Shown: positions 23,486 to 30,535 of the stretch, in pieces
Layout: every line of letters begins with the position of its first letter
How positions within the stretch are numbered: the stretch's first letter is position 1
From: Minisyncoccota bacterium
GTDB taxonomy: Bacteria > Patescibacteriota > Minisyncoccia > Phycocordibacterales > UBA918
Assembly: GCA_022841645.1 (NCBI GenBank)
Contig: JALHRC010000001.1
Location: 1 to 33,345, forward strand
Length of the DNA stretch: 33,345 nt
Reading direction: 5' to 3'
Notes under the pieces: generated by a model
The model's database searches: none
What the model saw: the letters and a program-made list of their open reading frames with translations, nothing else
What the model was told of the DNA's origin: nothing
Program-made: the position numbers and the translations under genes

Positions 23486-24529
23486 CTAGCGGAGGACGCT
23501 CAGCTGTAGTGAAAAGCTATCGTTGCCACTGCTGCGGTCCTCGGACGATTCAATACGTGCTCGGAGCGTTTCCACTCGACTGTTGTTACGGGGAAGGGTA
23601 AAGCGCAGGGTGTAAATGGCGCGCTCGCTTGGTTTGAGTGCGGCTACGTCCTCTGCCTCGTACTCTGAGCCATCAGGCAACTCAACCGTCAGGTCGAAGC
23701 GGTCTGAAGTTTTGCTGCCGTAGTTGCGCACCTCGATCTGTACCGCGTTCTGTTCGCCCGAAAGGAGGCTGCCGCGGTTTACAAAGATGCCATTGTTGCT
23801 GATAGTACCGGCCCCTACGAAACGTACGCCCAGGTCGACGTTACCCTGTGGGTTTGAGGTTGGGTAGTAACTGTAGGTCACGTACTGTACGACTGGTCGG
23901 GGTGCTACGGGAGTGGTGGGCGTGACGGGGGTAGTCGGTGTCGGAGTGGTGACCTCGGGTGTGGGGGTTTCCACCACTACCACCGGTAGTGGAGTCACGG
24001 CTCCTGGTTTTGGCGCTATTGCCAGCTCACCTTCGCCGTTGACGCGCGCGGTGGTATCGTTGGTGCCAAAAAAGGCGACTGCGTAGGGCAGGACGACAGT
24101 CTGATCGCTGTTGTTTGTGATACGGAGGCGAATGCTGTCGACGTCGCCCACACTGTACCCAACATCGCACCGTACCTCGCGCGCCACGTCGTCGGTCAGG
24201 AGTTCAACGGTGACGTCGGGCGTGCAGCTGTGGGTGAAGGTGTAGGTGCCACTGCGGCCACTTTTCTCCCAGCTCAGCGTTACCTCATCTGTGGCGCTTT
24301 CGCTCGGGGTTACGTTCACTACTAACGTGTCACTCTGAGGGCCGCGCAGGCTCTCAGCCAAGTTCGCTAGGTACGAAAAAGCACTAGGAAGCAGCCGAAC
24401 TGCCATAATTGACAGCCACGCTACGAGGAGCGCTGCGACAATAAAGCCAATAATAACAAGCGCATTAAGGGTCTTTTGGGGCGGGGGGGTTGCGGGGCCA
24501 GTAGTTGGCTCGGGAGTGTGAGTTGTCAT
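23486..24529 (-). CDS. Membrane-anchored protein with C-terminal CARDB-like domain
   Basis: The 347-residue protein has a Pro/Thr-rich cytosolic N-terminus and one transmembrane helix (~22-48, ALVIIGFIVAALLVAWLSIMAV). A beta-rich domain follows (DTLVVNVTPSESATDEVTLSWEKSGRSGTYTF..., SIRLRITNNSDQTVVLPY). After a Pro/Thr/Val linker (TPTPEVTTPTPTTPVTPTTPV) comes a CARDB-like adhesion domain (VDLGVRFVGAGTISNNGIF..., NAVQIEVRNYGSKTSDRFDLTVELPDG..., SERAIYTLRFTLP). It is probably exposed at the cell surface. It is divergent from the sortase gene but lacks an LPxTG signal, so it is held by its own helix. It ends in TAG. Confidence 0.75.
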   Translation of the reverse strand: MTTHTPEPTTGPATPPPQKTLNALVIIGFIVAALLVAWLSIMAVRLLPSAFSYLANLAESLRGPQSDTLVVNVTPSESATDEVTLSWEKSGRSGTYTFTHSCTPDVTVELLTDDVAREVRCDVGYSVGDVDSIRLRITNNSDQTVVLPYAVAFFGTNDTTARVNGEGELAIAPKPGAVTPLPVVVVETPTPEVTTPTPTTPVTPTTPVAPRPVVQYVTYSYYPTSNPQGNVDLGVRFVGAGTISNNGIFVNRGSLLSGEQNAVQIEVRNYGSKTSDRFDLTVELPDGSEYEAEDVAALKPSERAIYTLRFTLPRNNSRVETLRARIESSEDRSSGNDSFSLQLSVLR

Positions 24530-24535
24530 AATGAA

Positions 24536-24564
24536 ACGCTACCCCTTATCTGTGGAAATGTCAA
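24536..24564 (-). promoter_or_regulatory. Promoter of the CARDB-type gene
   Basis: A consensus TTGACA -35 is followed after 17 nt by a weak TAGCGT, which ends 6 nt before the ATG at 24529. This is again a leaderless spacing. Confidence 0.45.
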
Positions 24565-24598
24565 TAAAAGGCGCGACAGCCGTGCTAGAGGGAGTATA

Positions 24599-24627
24599 TT
24601 GACTTTTTGTTTAAAGTATGCTATCAT
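24599..24627 (+). promoter_or_regulatory. Sigma-70-type promoter of the sortase gene
   Basis: TTGACT and TATCAT are spaced by exactly 17 nt, and TG precedes the -10 (TGCTATCAT). The -10 ends 17 nt before the ATG at 24645. Confidence 0.65.
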
Positions 24628-24644
24628 AGAAGGATATTTTTGCT

Positions 24645-25328
24645 ATGTCAAATTTTATTTCCGTGAGTCCCGCCTTCAGTACGGTCGTCCGCAGTCGTGG
24701 CATGGCGTTTCTATTTGTCTTCTTTCTGGTCATGACACTGACGCAGATTGTCTTCTTGGCGCTCTCGCTGACGCCGACTGCGGTGGTGGAAACACCAATC
24801 GCGGACGAGCCTTTGCCTACTGCTACCGAGATGGTGGTCGAGTTTCCTGAACCAGTAGAAGAGCCAGAGCTCCCACAAAATGTCGATCCGCTCCCCCTCA
24901 CCCTTACTATTGATAAACTCGACCGCGAAGTGACGGTCCTTAATCCGGAGTCGCGCGCCATTAGTGATCTCGATGCTGCTCTCCTTGAAGGGGTAGTGCG
25001 TCATCCTGACTCGGCTACGTTTGCGACTGAAGGTACCATGTTTATCTTGGGCCACTCGAGCTACTTGCCGGTAGTAAACAACAAAAACTTTAAAGCCTTT
25101 AATGGTATCCAAAACCTCGTCTGGGGCGATACTATCCGCGTGCGTTCGTCTGACATGGAGTACGTGTATGAGGTAGAGCGCGTCTATAAAGCCCGCGCCA
25201 CCGACACCGAGGTAAAGATTACCGCTGCCGGTGCGCGTCTGACGCTCGCGACCTGCAATAGCTTTGGCACGAGCGACGATCGTTACATCGTTGAAGCAGT
25301 GTTGCGTACTAGCACCCCCATCTCATAA
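24645..25328 (+). CDS. Sortase (class D/E-like)
   Basis: The 227-residue protein has an N-terminal transmembrane anchor (~20-43, MAFLFVFFLVMTLTQIVFLALSL) and an acidic/proline stalk. The sortase barrel carries all three catalytic residues: His in FILGHSSYLPV, Cys in LTLATCNSFG and Arg in DDRYIVEAVL. Transpeptidation of a sorted surface protein at the outer face of the membrane is expected. No convincing LPxTG-type sorting signal followed by a hydrophobic tail is found in any protein of this window, so the substrates are elsewhere or use another motif. It starts a probable two-gene operon, with the next gene 10 nt downstream. Confidence 0.9.
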   Translation: MSNFISVSPAFSTVVRSRGMAFLFVFFLVMTLTQIVFLALSLTPTAVVETPIADEPLPTATEMVVEFPEPVEEPELPQNVDPLPLTLTIDKLDREVTVLNPESRAISDLDAALLEGVVRHPDSATFATEGTMFILGHSSYLPVVNNKNFKAFNGIQNLVWGDTIRVRSSDMEYVYEVERVYKARATDTEVKITAAGARLTLATCNSFGTSDDRYIVEAVLRTSTPIS

Positions 25329-25338
25329 TCACTCATTT

Positions 25339-26325
25339 ATGTCTACCTCGTTTGTTGCCGCCTTGCAGACACTTTCCACTACCGCGGTGGTAGGAAGTGT
25401 TGGTATCGCCCTCCTTCTTGCGGGTGCCTTTGGTCAGGGTGCTTTTATGACGTTTATTTTTTACACTCTGCTTACGCTGTTTTCAGTGATCGTAAGTTAT
25501 CGTCTCACGATGCGCCGCTACGTCACCCTCACTACGGCCGCGGTGGTAGAAGAGACGCCGGCGCTTTCGCCAGCCCATCGTTCGGTAATGGAGCGTCCTG
25601 ATTTGTTTCCTGCGGTGGTCATGCCGCCAGCCCGCGCAGCGAATGTACAGCACTTTAATGACCCTGGTGTCCCCGACAACTTGCCCGTAGTTGGCTACGC
25701 CGACGAAGCGGCCGCACATGTTACTGAAGTCGCCGCTGATGCGGAGGCCGAGCTCGCTCGTGACCTGGAAGCACAGGCCCATCAGGCGCACGTGCTCTTG
25801 TCGACCGACGCCCTGCGTCACTTTATCGCCACAATACCGCGCGGTGTTTCGCCCGAGGTCTTGATGAAAAGCGTACTCCTAAGCGCCAAGCAGCGTTATC
25901 CGTCGGAAGACGGCTGGGTGGTCGTGAGTGAAGCACGCATGCGTGAAGTGTGTGTAGAGTGTATGGCTGTGCCGATGGCCGCCTCAGATGAGGCACCCTA
26001 TGTGCCCACCGTGGTGCCGGCCGGTACCGGTTCACTGGCAGAAATGGTGGCGGCGGGAAACTTGAGTGCCGCTTACGGCCTCATTGGCCATCGACCGATG
26101 TTTGCTCTGGCTGACGCAGTGGCCGACTTTGATGCGCTCTATCGCAGTCGCGGTGGCGAAGACACCAACACGTCAGCGCTTCTCAAGGAGGTGACGGCCA
26201 ACATTTCAACTGACACTATTAAGGCTATTACGGTAGCGCTCACGAGTGCGCTTGATGGTACCTACACTGATGAAGCTGAGGCGGTCAAGACTGCCATTAT
26301 GAAGGCGATCAAAGTCCGCGGATAG
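25339..26325 (+). CDS. Membrane protein of unknown function, downstream of sortase
   Basis: I do not recognise this 328-residue protein. Two hydrophobic segments at ~12-55 (AVVGSVGIALLLAGAFG, FMTFIFYTLLTLFSVIVSY) anchor it. The rest is soluble and mostly helical, with an Ala/Glu-rich stretch (DEAAAHVTEVAADAEAELARDLEAQAHQAH) that may form a coiled coil, and a C-terminal helical domain (ALLKEVTANISTDTIKAITVAL...). I placed the start at 25339, after the sortase stop. The track's start would overlap the sortase by 65 bases and is unlikely. The 10-nt spacing suggests coexpression with the sortase. It ends in TAG, two bases before the foldback element. Confidence 0.7.
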   Translation: MSTSFVAALQTLSTTAVVGSVGIALLLAGAFGQGAFMTFIFYTLLTLFSVIVSYRLTMRRYVTLTTAAVVEETPALSPAHRSVMERPDLFPAVVMPPARAANVQHFNDPGVPDNLPVVGYADEAAAHVTEVAADAEAELARDLEAQAHQAHVLLSTDALRHFIATIPRGVSPEVLMKSVLLSAKQRYPSEDGWVVVSEARMREVCVECMAVPMAASDEAPYVPTVVPAGTGSLAEMVAAGNLSAAYGLIGHRPMFALADAVADFDALYRSRGGEDTNTSALLKEVTANISTDTIKAITVALTSALDGTYTDEAEAVKTAIMKAIKVRG

Positions 26326-26327
26326 CA

Positions 26328-26448
26328 CAACTGGCAAAAGTCGCGAGCTGCATTGTCGCACTTCATTCGAAAACACTCATCGTACGTCAAAGTACGCCTC
26401 GTATTTTCTCACTCGTGCTTCGCGCATCTCATCGACTTTTGCCAGTTG
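26328..26448. repeat. 121-bp foldback element with 16-bp perfect terminal inverted repeats
   Basis: CAACTGGCAAAAGTCG and CGACTTTTGCCAGTTG close an imperfect palindrome. The inner arms continue to match in blocks (AG.TGC, GCAC, GAAAA.AC) and end in a CGTAC-GTCAAA-GTACG tip. It occupies almost the entire gap between the membrane protein and rarA. Candidates are a MITE/REP-like element or a large structured RNA. Read on the minus strand, the rarA-side arm is open and encodes LAKVDEMREARVRKYEAYFDVR. Confidence 0.75.
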
Positions 26449-26498
26449 TTGAATCCCGTATGAAGGGTGCCGCGAGGTGCTTATTTTTTGTACGGGTA

Positions 26499-26504
26499 TA
26501 GAAT
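26499..26504 (+). promoter_or_regulatory. -10 box (TAGAAT) of rarA
   Basis: TAGAAT (overlapping TATAGA) ends 7 nt before the ATG at 26512, which fixes that ATG rather than the track's upstream start. Confidence 0.45.
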
Positions 26505-26511
26505 AGGCGCT

Positions 26512-27669
26512 ATGGAACCCCTCGCCGTGCGCCTGCGCCCCAAAACCCTCAAAGACTACATCGGTCAGGAGCATTTGGTAGGGAAGGGCAAACCCCTGCG
26601 CGAAGCAATCGAGAAGAAGCATATTTTTTCGTTTATTCTGTGGGGACCGCCAGGAAGTGGCAAGACGACGCTGGCGCGTATTTACGCCAATGCCTTAGGT
26701 GCTCAGATTTTTGAACTGTCAGCGGTCTCGGCCGGGAAGGACGATATACGGCAGATCATCGAAGCTGGCAGTCTTGGTCGGCCGAAGGTGTTATTCCTCG
26801 ATGAGATTCATCGTTTTAATAAAGCCCAACAAGATTTTCTGTTACCGTATGTAGAAATGGGTGCGCTCACCCTCGTGGGAGCGACTACCGAGAATCCGTC
26901 GTTTGAAGTGATACCGGCGCTTCTCTCGCGTTGTCGCGTGTTCGTACTTCAAGAACTTACAGAGAAAGATATGAAGACGATTCTCAAGCGCACCAAATAT
27001 GACGTGCCTAAGGAGGCGGCCGAGTGGCTCATTGCACTCGCCGAAGGTGACGCGCGGCAAATGCTCACGGTACTTGATGCCGCACAGGAGCTGTATGGCA
27101 CAGTCACGCTCGACTCGCTTAAGAATACCGTCCAGTCAAAGCACCTACGCTACGATAAAAAGGGCGAAGAACACTACAACACCATCTCAGCGTACATAAA
27201 AAGTCTGCGGGCTGGGGATGCTGACGCCGCGCTCTATTACCTCGCGCGTATGGTCGACGCTGGTGAAGACCCCAAGTTTATTGCGCGAAGGATGGTGGTA
27301 TTTGCAAGCGAAGACATTGGCCTCGCGCAGCCGACGGCGCTCGTAGTCGCAAACGAAGTCTTTCGCGCGGTGGAAATCATCGGCTACCCTGAAGCGCAGA
27401 TCAACCTCGCCCACGGCACTGCCTATCTCGCACAATCAAAGAAAGACCGTCGCTCCTACGACGCATACTTCGCTGCGCTTGCGGACGTAAAAGCGCACGG
27501 TAACTTACCGATCCCGCTTCACGTGCGTAATGCACCAACCAAACTCATGAAGGAACTCAGGTATGGCGAAGGGCAAAAGTGGGAGGCCGGTTTTTCCCAT
27601 GAGAAAGGCTACTTGCCTGAGAAACTGAAAGGGAAGCGGTATTTGCAGCAAAAAACGAAAGATGAGTAG
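26512..27669 (+). CDS. rarA: Replication-associated recombination ATPase RarA/MgsA
   Basis: The 385-residue AAA+ clamp-loader-like ATPase acts at stalled forks. It starts with [30 protein letters not shown]. Next come Walker A ([19 protein letters not shown]), Walker B ([23 protein letters not shown]), sensor 1 ([28 protein letters not shown]) with its arginine finger, and the C-terminal tetramerisation part ([83 protein letters not shown]...[14 protein letters not shown]). It is slightly shorter than the usual ~430-450. It stands alone between the foldback element and a terminator. It ends in TAG. Confidence 0.93.
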   Translation: MEPLAVRLRPKTLKDYIGQEHLVGKGKPLREAIEKKHIFSFILWGPPGSGKTTLARIYANALGAQIFELSAVSAGKDDIRQIIEAGSLGRPKVLFLDEIHRFNKAQQDFLLPYVEMGALTLVGATTENPSFEVIPALLSRCRVFVLQELTEKDMKTILKRTKYDVPKEAAEWLIALAEGDARQMLTVLDAAQELYGTVTLDSLKNTVQSKHLRYDKKGEEHYNTISAYIKSLRAGDADAALYYLARMVDAGEDPKFIARRMVVFASEDIGLAQPTALVVANEVFRAVEIIGYPEAQINLAHGTAYLAQSKKDRRSYDAYFAALADVKAHGNLPIPLHVRNAPTKLMKELRYGEGQKWEAGFSHEKGYLPEKLKGKRYLQQKTKDE

Positions 27670-27673
27670 TGTT

Positions 27674-27704
27674 AACAGGGCGGCACCTATGGTGCTGCCC
27701 TGTT
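27674..27704 (+). terminator. Hairpin after rarA, abutting the next promoter
   Basis: AACAGGGCGGCACC pairs with GGTGCTGCCCTGTT with one G-U pair and a 3-base loop, ending in TGTTGT. The next gene's -10 begins two bases later. Confidence 0.65.
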
Positions 27705-27705
27705 G

Positions 27706-27711
27706 TATACT
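27706..27711 (+). promoter_or_regulatory. -10 box (TATACT) of the anchored hypothetical gene
   Basis: TATACT lies immediately after the rarA hairpin and ends 20 nt before the ATG at 27732. Confidence 0.5.
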
Positions 27712-27731
27712 CAAAGTATCAATAAAATTAT

Positions 27732-28502
27732 ATGGAACCATCACCAAACTCTAACCCCGCACCAGTCGCCGAACCTTGGCACGCACCGCTCAACAAAGTT
27801 ACACTGCTTTCGAAAATTACGGCCGCGATTGTATTCATTGCGCTGCCATTTGTGGGGTTTTGGTTCGGCTTTAATTTTAGTAAACAAGATACCCAAGCGG
27901 TTAATACGACTGGTAATAGTGATAATTCACACATTGCCACCAGCTCCCAAAATAAACCCGAGTTGAATGTAAAGACTAATGCGACAACTTCCAATGCGGA
28001 GAACACGGTTGATACAAAATCAAACAACACCCCGTTTGAACCGTTACTAGCTTCTTTTGAAGTTGTTGGCTTGGATGATGGGACAGTCAAAGGGAAATCA
28101 ATTGATCTTTTTTGGACAGTCAGTGAAAAAATAAAGCAAGAATTTCCTGAAGCGTACTCTTACGTTACGTTTAACATTCACCCAGCGAGCTCCACTAATT
28201 TTCTTCAGCATACGCAGAATGACGCCTTCGTTGCAATTGGCGACGGTTTTAAATTCAAGAAAACACAGGAAACGTACAATTACCAACAACCACTTACCAA
28301 TTGGCTTGTTCCTCGTGCAGGTCAACGGTACAAAATTGTGGCCACACTGACTATCCAGCCGGATGATTTTGAGTGTGACCCTAATCCAACCTATCGTGAC
28401 TGTCGGCCAATATACACAGAAGCTGACCAGAATCTAATCGACCTTGCTCAAAAATTCGTGTCGGTAAGCGACACTTTCGAAGTTATCCAAGCTGCAGAAT
28501 AA
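27732..28502 (+). CDS. Membrane-anchored hypothetical protein
   Basis: I do not recognise this 256-residue protein. After a short Pro/Asn-rich N-terminus there is one transmembrane helix (~28-48, KITAAIVFIALPFVGFWFGFNF), then an Asn/Thr/Ser-rich stalk (~50-100). The extracytoplasmic domain (~105-256) is beta-rich (FEVVGLDDGTVKGKSIDLFWTVSEK..., RYKIVATLTIQPDDF) with two Cys (FECDPNPTYRDC) that could form a disulfide. The Asn/Lys content and A/T-rich codons differ from the neighbours, which hints at a separate origin. Its TAA abuts the thrS stop codon tail-to-tail with no bases between. Confidence 0.7.
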   Translation: MEPSPNSNPAPVAEPWHAPLNKVTLLSKITAAIVFIALPFVGFWFGFNFSKQDTQAVNTTGNSDNSHIATSSQNKPELNVKTNATTSNAENTVDTKSNNTPFEPLLASFEVVGLDDGTVKGKSIDLFWTVSEKIKQEFPEAYSYVTFNIHPASSTNFLQHTQNDAFVAIGDGFKFKKTQETYNYQQPLTNWLVPRAGQRYKIVATLTIQPDDFECDPNPTYRDCRPIYTEADQNLIDLAQKFVSVSDTFEVIQAAE

Positions 28503-30248
28503 CTATTTCCGCACACTGATTTCTGCGAGGAGGTGGTTCCCCAGTTTATCGAGGGTAGTTTCCTCTGAGGTGCCGTCGCGACTCTCGAGGGTGAGCGTTT
28601 TGGCCGCCACTTCTTTGTCGCCGATCACGACGAAGTAGGGAAGTTTGGCTTGCTTGGCGGAGCGGATTTTCTTGCCTAGCGATTCGTTATCACTATCAAA
28701 GGTAACGCGGATACCGATGGCCTTCAGGGCTTGATAGACACCCTGGGCATACTCGTTATGGCTATCGGCTACCGGAATGATCCGCACTTGCTCAGGCGAG
28801 AGCCAGAGCGGGAATGCCCCGGCGTAGTGCTCGACAAGGATACCCAAAAAACGATCGGGCGAGCCAATAAGAGCGCGATGAATCATCACTACGCGTTCTT
28901 TCTCCCCCTTTTCGTTGGTGCACGTCAGGTCAAAACGCTCGGGCTGGATGCGGTCCACTTGGATAGTAGAAATTTGCCATTGCCGACCGAGTGCGTCGAC
29001 CGCCATAATGTCGAGCTTGGGACCGTAGAAGGCTGCTTCACCCGTAACTGGTTTATATTCAACGCCAGCTTGCTTCACTACCTCCTCTAGTTCTCGCTCG
29101 GATCGTTCCCAGTCGGCATCAGTGCCAAGATACTTTTCTTTGTTTTCAGGGTCACGCAGCGATAGACGAATCCAGTAGCCGATTTGGTAAGTGGCGAGTG
29201 CTTCCTTTACGACCTCGAGTACTTTAACCAGCTCGTCCTTCACTTGTGCTTCTCGGCAGAAGATATGGCCGTCGTCTTGCGCAAAAGCGCGGAGGCGAGT
29301 GAGGCCAGAGAGCTCACCAGGGCGCTCGTCGCGGTAGAGGTTCGCAAAGTCGCTGTAGCGGATAGGCAGGTCGCGGTAGCTGCGTGGTCGCGAATCGTAG
29401 ATCTGGGTGTGCTGTGGGCAGTTCATCGGTTTGAGAAACATTTCGTCCTCAACGTACTGCGAGCGCACCGACAACATATCCTCTTTGTATTGATCGTAGT
29501 GCCCAGAACATTTAAAGAGCTCAGCTTTATTGATGTTGGGAGTATGAACCTCACCAAAACCGAGTTTCTCGTTGAGTTCCCGCGAGTAGTTGATAATCGC
29601 ATTTCGCACGATGTTGCCGCGCGGGGTCCATAGCGGCATACCGCTGCCTACCAGGTCGGAGAAGGTAAAGAGATCAAGTTCTTTACCTAGTTTACGATGG
29701 TCACGCTTTTTGGCTTCTTCGATGTGATGCAGGTAGGCATCCAGTTCATCTTTTGTGTTGAAGGCCAGGCCGTAAATGCGGGTGAGCATCGGCCGCTTCT
29801 CATCGCCACGCCAGTAGGCACCAGCGACTTTGTCGATTTTAAAGGCATCCATGTCGAGGTCTTTGTTGGGGTGCTCACAGTGGCCACCGCGGCAGAGGTC
29901 GGTAAAACCGCCGCAGGTGTAGAGCGTAATGGCTTCGCCGCGGGCCGCGATTTCTTCGATGAGCTCGAGTTTGTACTCGTTGCCTGCAAACGCCGAGCGT
30001 GCCTCGTCGACGGTGACTTCGCGATGTTCCCAGTCAGCCCATTTGTTTACTAGTTTCTTCATGGCTTTCTGCACGTCCTTAAGACCGTCATCCCCCAGGG
30101 TAGGGCCGCCAGAAAAATCGATGTCGTAGTAGAAGCCGGTATCGATAGCGGGACCGAGGGTAAGTTTGGCGTGCGGAAACTGCTCCACGACTGCAGCGGC
30201 GAGGAGGTGAGCTAAAGTATGGCGCTTGTTTTCTAGGGATTGTGACAT
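28503..30248 (-). CDS. thrS: Threonyl-tRNA synthetase lacking the TGS domain
   Basis: The 581-residue protein begins at the N2 editing domain (ENKRHTLAHLLAAAVVEQFP, with HxxxH; later CRGGHCEHPN). It continues with the class II catalytic core (LWTPRGNIVRNAI, MNCPQHTQIYDSRPRSYRDLPIRYSDFANLYRDERPGELSGLTRLRAFAQDDGHIFC, VMIHRALIGSPDRFLGILVEHYAG) and the anticodon-binding domain (QVRIIPVADSHNEYAQGVYQALKAIGIRVTFD..., VVIGDKEV). E. coli ThrRS has 642 residues, and the ~60-residue N-terminal TGS domain is absent here. It charges tRNA-Thr and can clear Ser-tRNA-Thr. It follows dnaE, separated by a leader with the features of a T-box. A TATAGC at 30256-30261 lies 7 nt before the ATG and may be a second, leaderless promoter. 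It ends in TAG. Confidence 0.93.
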   Translation of the reverse strand: MSQSLENKRHTLAHLLAAAVVEQFPHAKLTLGPAIDTGFYYDIDFSGGPTLGDDGLKDVQKAMKKLVNKWADWEHREVTVDEARSAFAGNEYKLELIEEIAARGEAITLYTCGGFTDLCRGGHCEHPNKDLDMDAFKIDKVAGAYWRGDEKRPMLTRIYGLAFNTKDELDAYLHHIEEAKKRDHRKLGKELDLFTFSDLVGSGMPLWTPRGNIVRNAIINYSRELNEKLGFGEVHTPNINKAELFKCSGHYDQYKEDMLSVRSQYVEDEMFLKPMNCPQHTQIYDSRPRSYRDLPIRYSDFANLYRDERPGELSGLTRLRAFAQDDGHIFCREAQVKDELVKVLEVVKEALATYQIGYWIRLSLRDPENKEKYLGTDADWERSERELEEVVKQAGVEYKPVTGEAAFYGPKLDIMAVDALGRQWQISTIQVDRIQPERFDLTCTNEKGEKERVVMIHRALIGSPDRFLGILVEHYAGAFPLWLSPEQVRIIPVADSHNEYAQGVYQALKAIGIRVTFDSDNESLGKKIRSAKQAKLPYFVVIGDKEVAAKTLTLESRDGTSEETTLDKLGNHLLAEISVRK

Positions 30249-30255
30249 GGGGTAA

Positions 30256-30261
30256 GCTATA
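30256..30261 (-). promoter_or_regulatory. Possible internal -10 (TATAGC) close to thrS
   Basis: TATAGC ends 7 nt before the thrS ATG, matching the leaderless spacing elsewhere. If active it would give T-box-independent thrS transcription. The match is one base off the usual boxes. Confidence 0.3.
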
Positions 30262-30294
30262 AAGAAGGTTGAATAATAGACTTGGTCCGTCCAG

Positions 30295-30321
30295 CGATTT
30301 GCTTAAGGGAAAAGCAAATCG
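30295..30321. other. 10-bp hairpin between the T-box and thrS
   Basis: CGATTTGCTT pairs perfectly with AAGCAAATCG around a 7-base loop. No T-tract follows on the minus strand, so a translational or RNA-stability role is as likely as termination. Confidence 0.4.
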
Positions 30322-30363
30322 GGACATAAATTCGTAATAGTCGCTACGCTCGTTTACTCATTT

Positions 30364-30531
30364 AACAACAAACGCCCGAGCAAAAAATCGACGAGTCGAT
30401 TTTTTGCTCGGGCGATCATAGACCGCGGTTCCACCGAGCTTCCGTGTGGCATGGCCACCGGCGCTTTGTACAGATTAGGCTCTGAAGCGTCGCCTTTGCG
30501 ACTGGCGGTTGGTAGCCACCACAATCTCTGT
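30364..30531 (-). promoter_or_regulatory. T-box riboswitch-like leader of thrS
   Basis: On the minus strand the leader contains the T-box core GGTGGAACCGCG (30424-30435). The antiterminator can be drawn as GCTCGG-[UGGAACC]-GCG-loop-CGC-CCGAGC (30406-30439). Its 3' half, CGCCCGAGC, is also the 5' end of a 20-bp terminator (30373-30414) followed by TTTGTTGTT, so the two structures exclude each other. Upstream, CCG-GTGGC-CAT-GCCAC-A-CGG fits stem III. A short stem I (about 30470-30531, ACAGA/TCTGT base with a GA bulge) contains ACC triplets (30511-30513, 30507-30509) that could be a threonine specifier. An ACG (30488-30490) is another candidate. UGGA in the bulge pairs with 5'-UCCA, the end expected for the U73 tRNA-Thr at 10351. 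Uncharged tRNA-Thr should promote read-through into thrS. Confidence 0.85.
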
Positions 30532-30535
30532 GTTG

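Noticed and set aside
30088-30327. Leader peptide upstream of thrS (MSRFAFPLSKSLDG...)
   Set aside because: It runs into the thrS gene in another frame, has no threonine-codon cluster and no ribosome-binding signal. The T-box explains the leader better than peptide attenuation.
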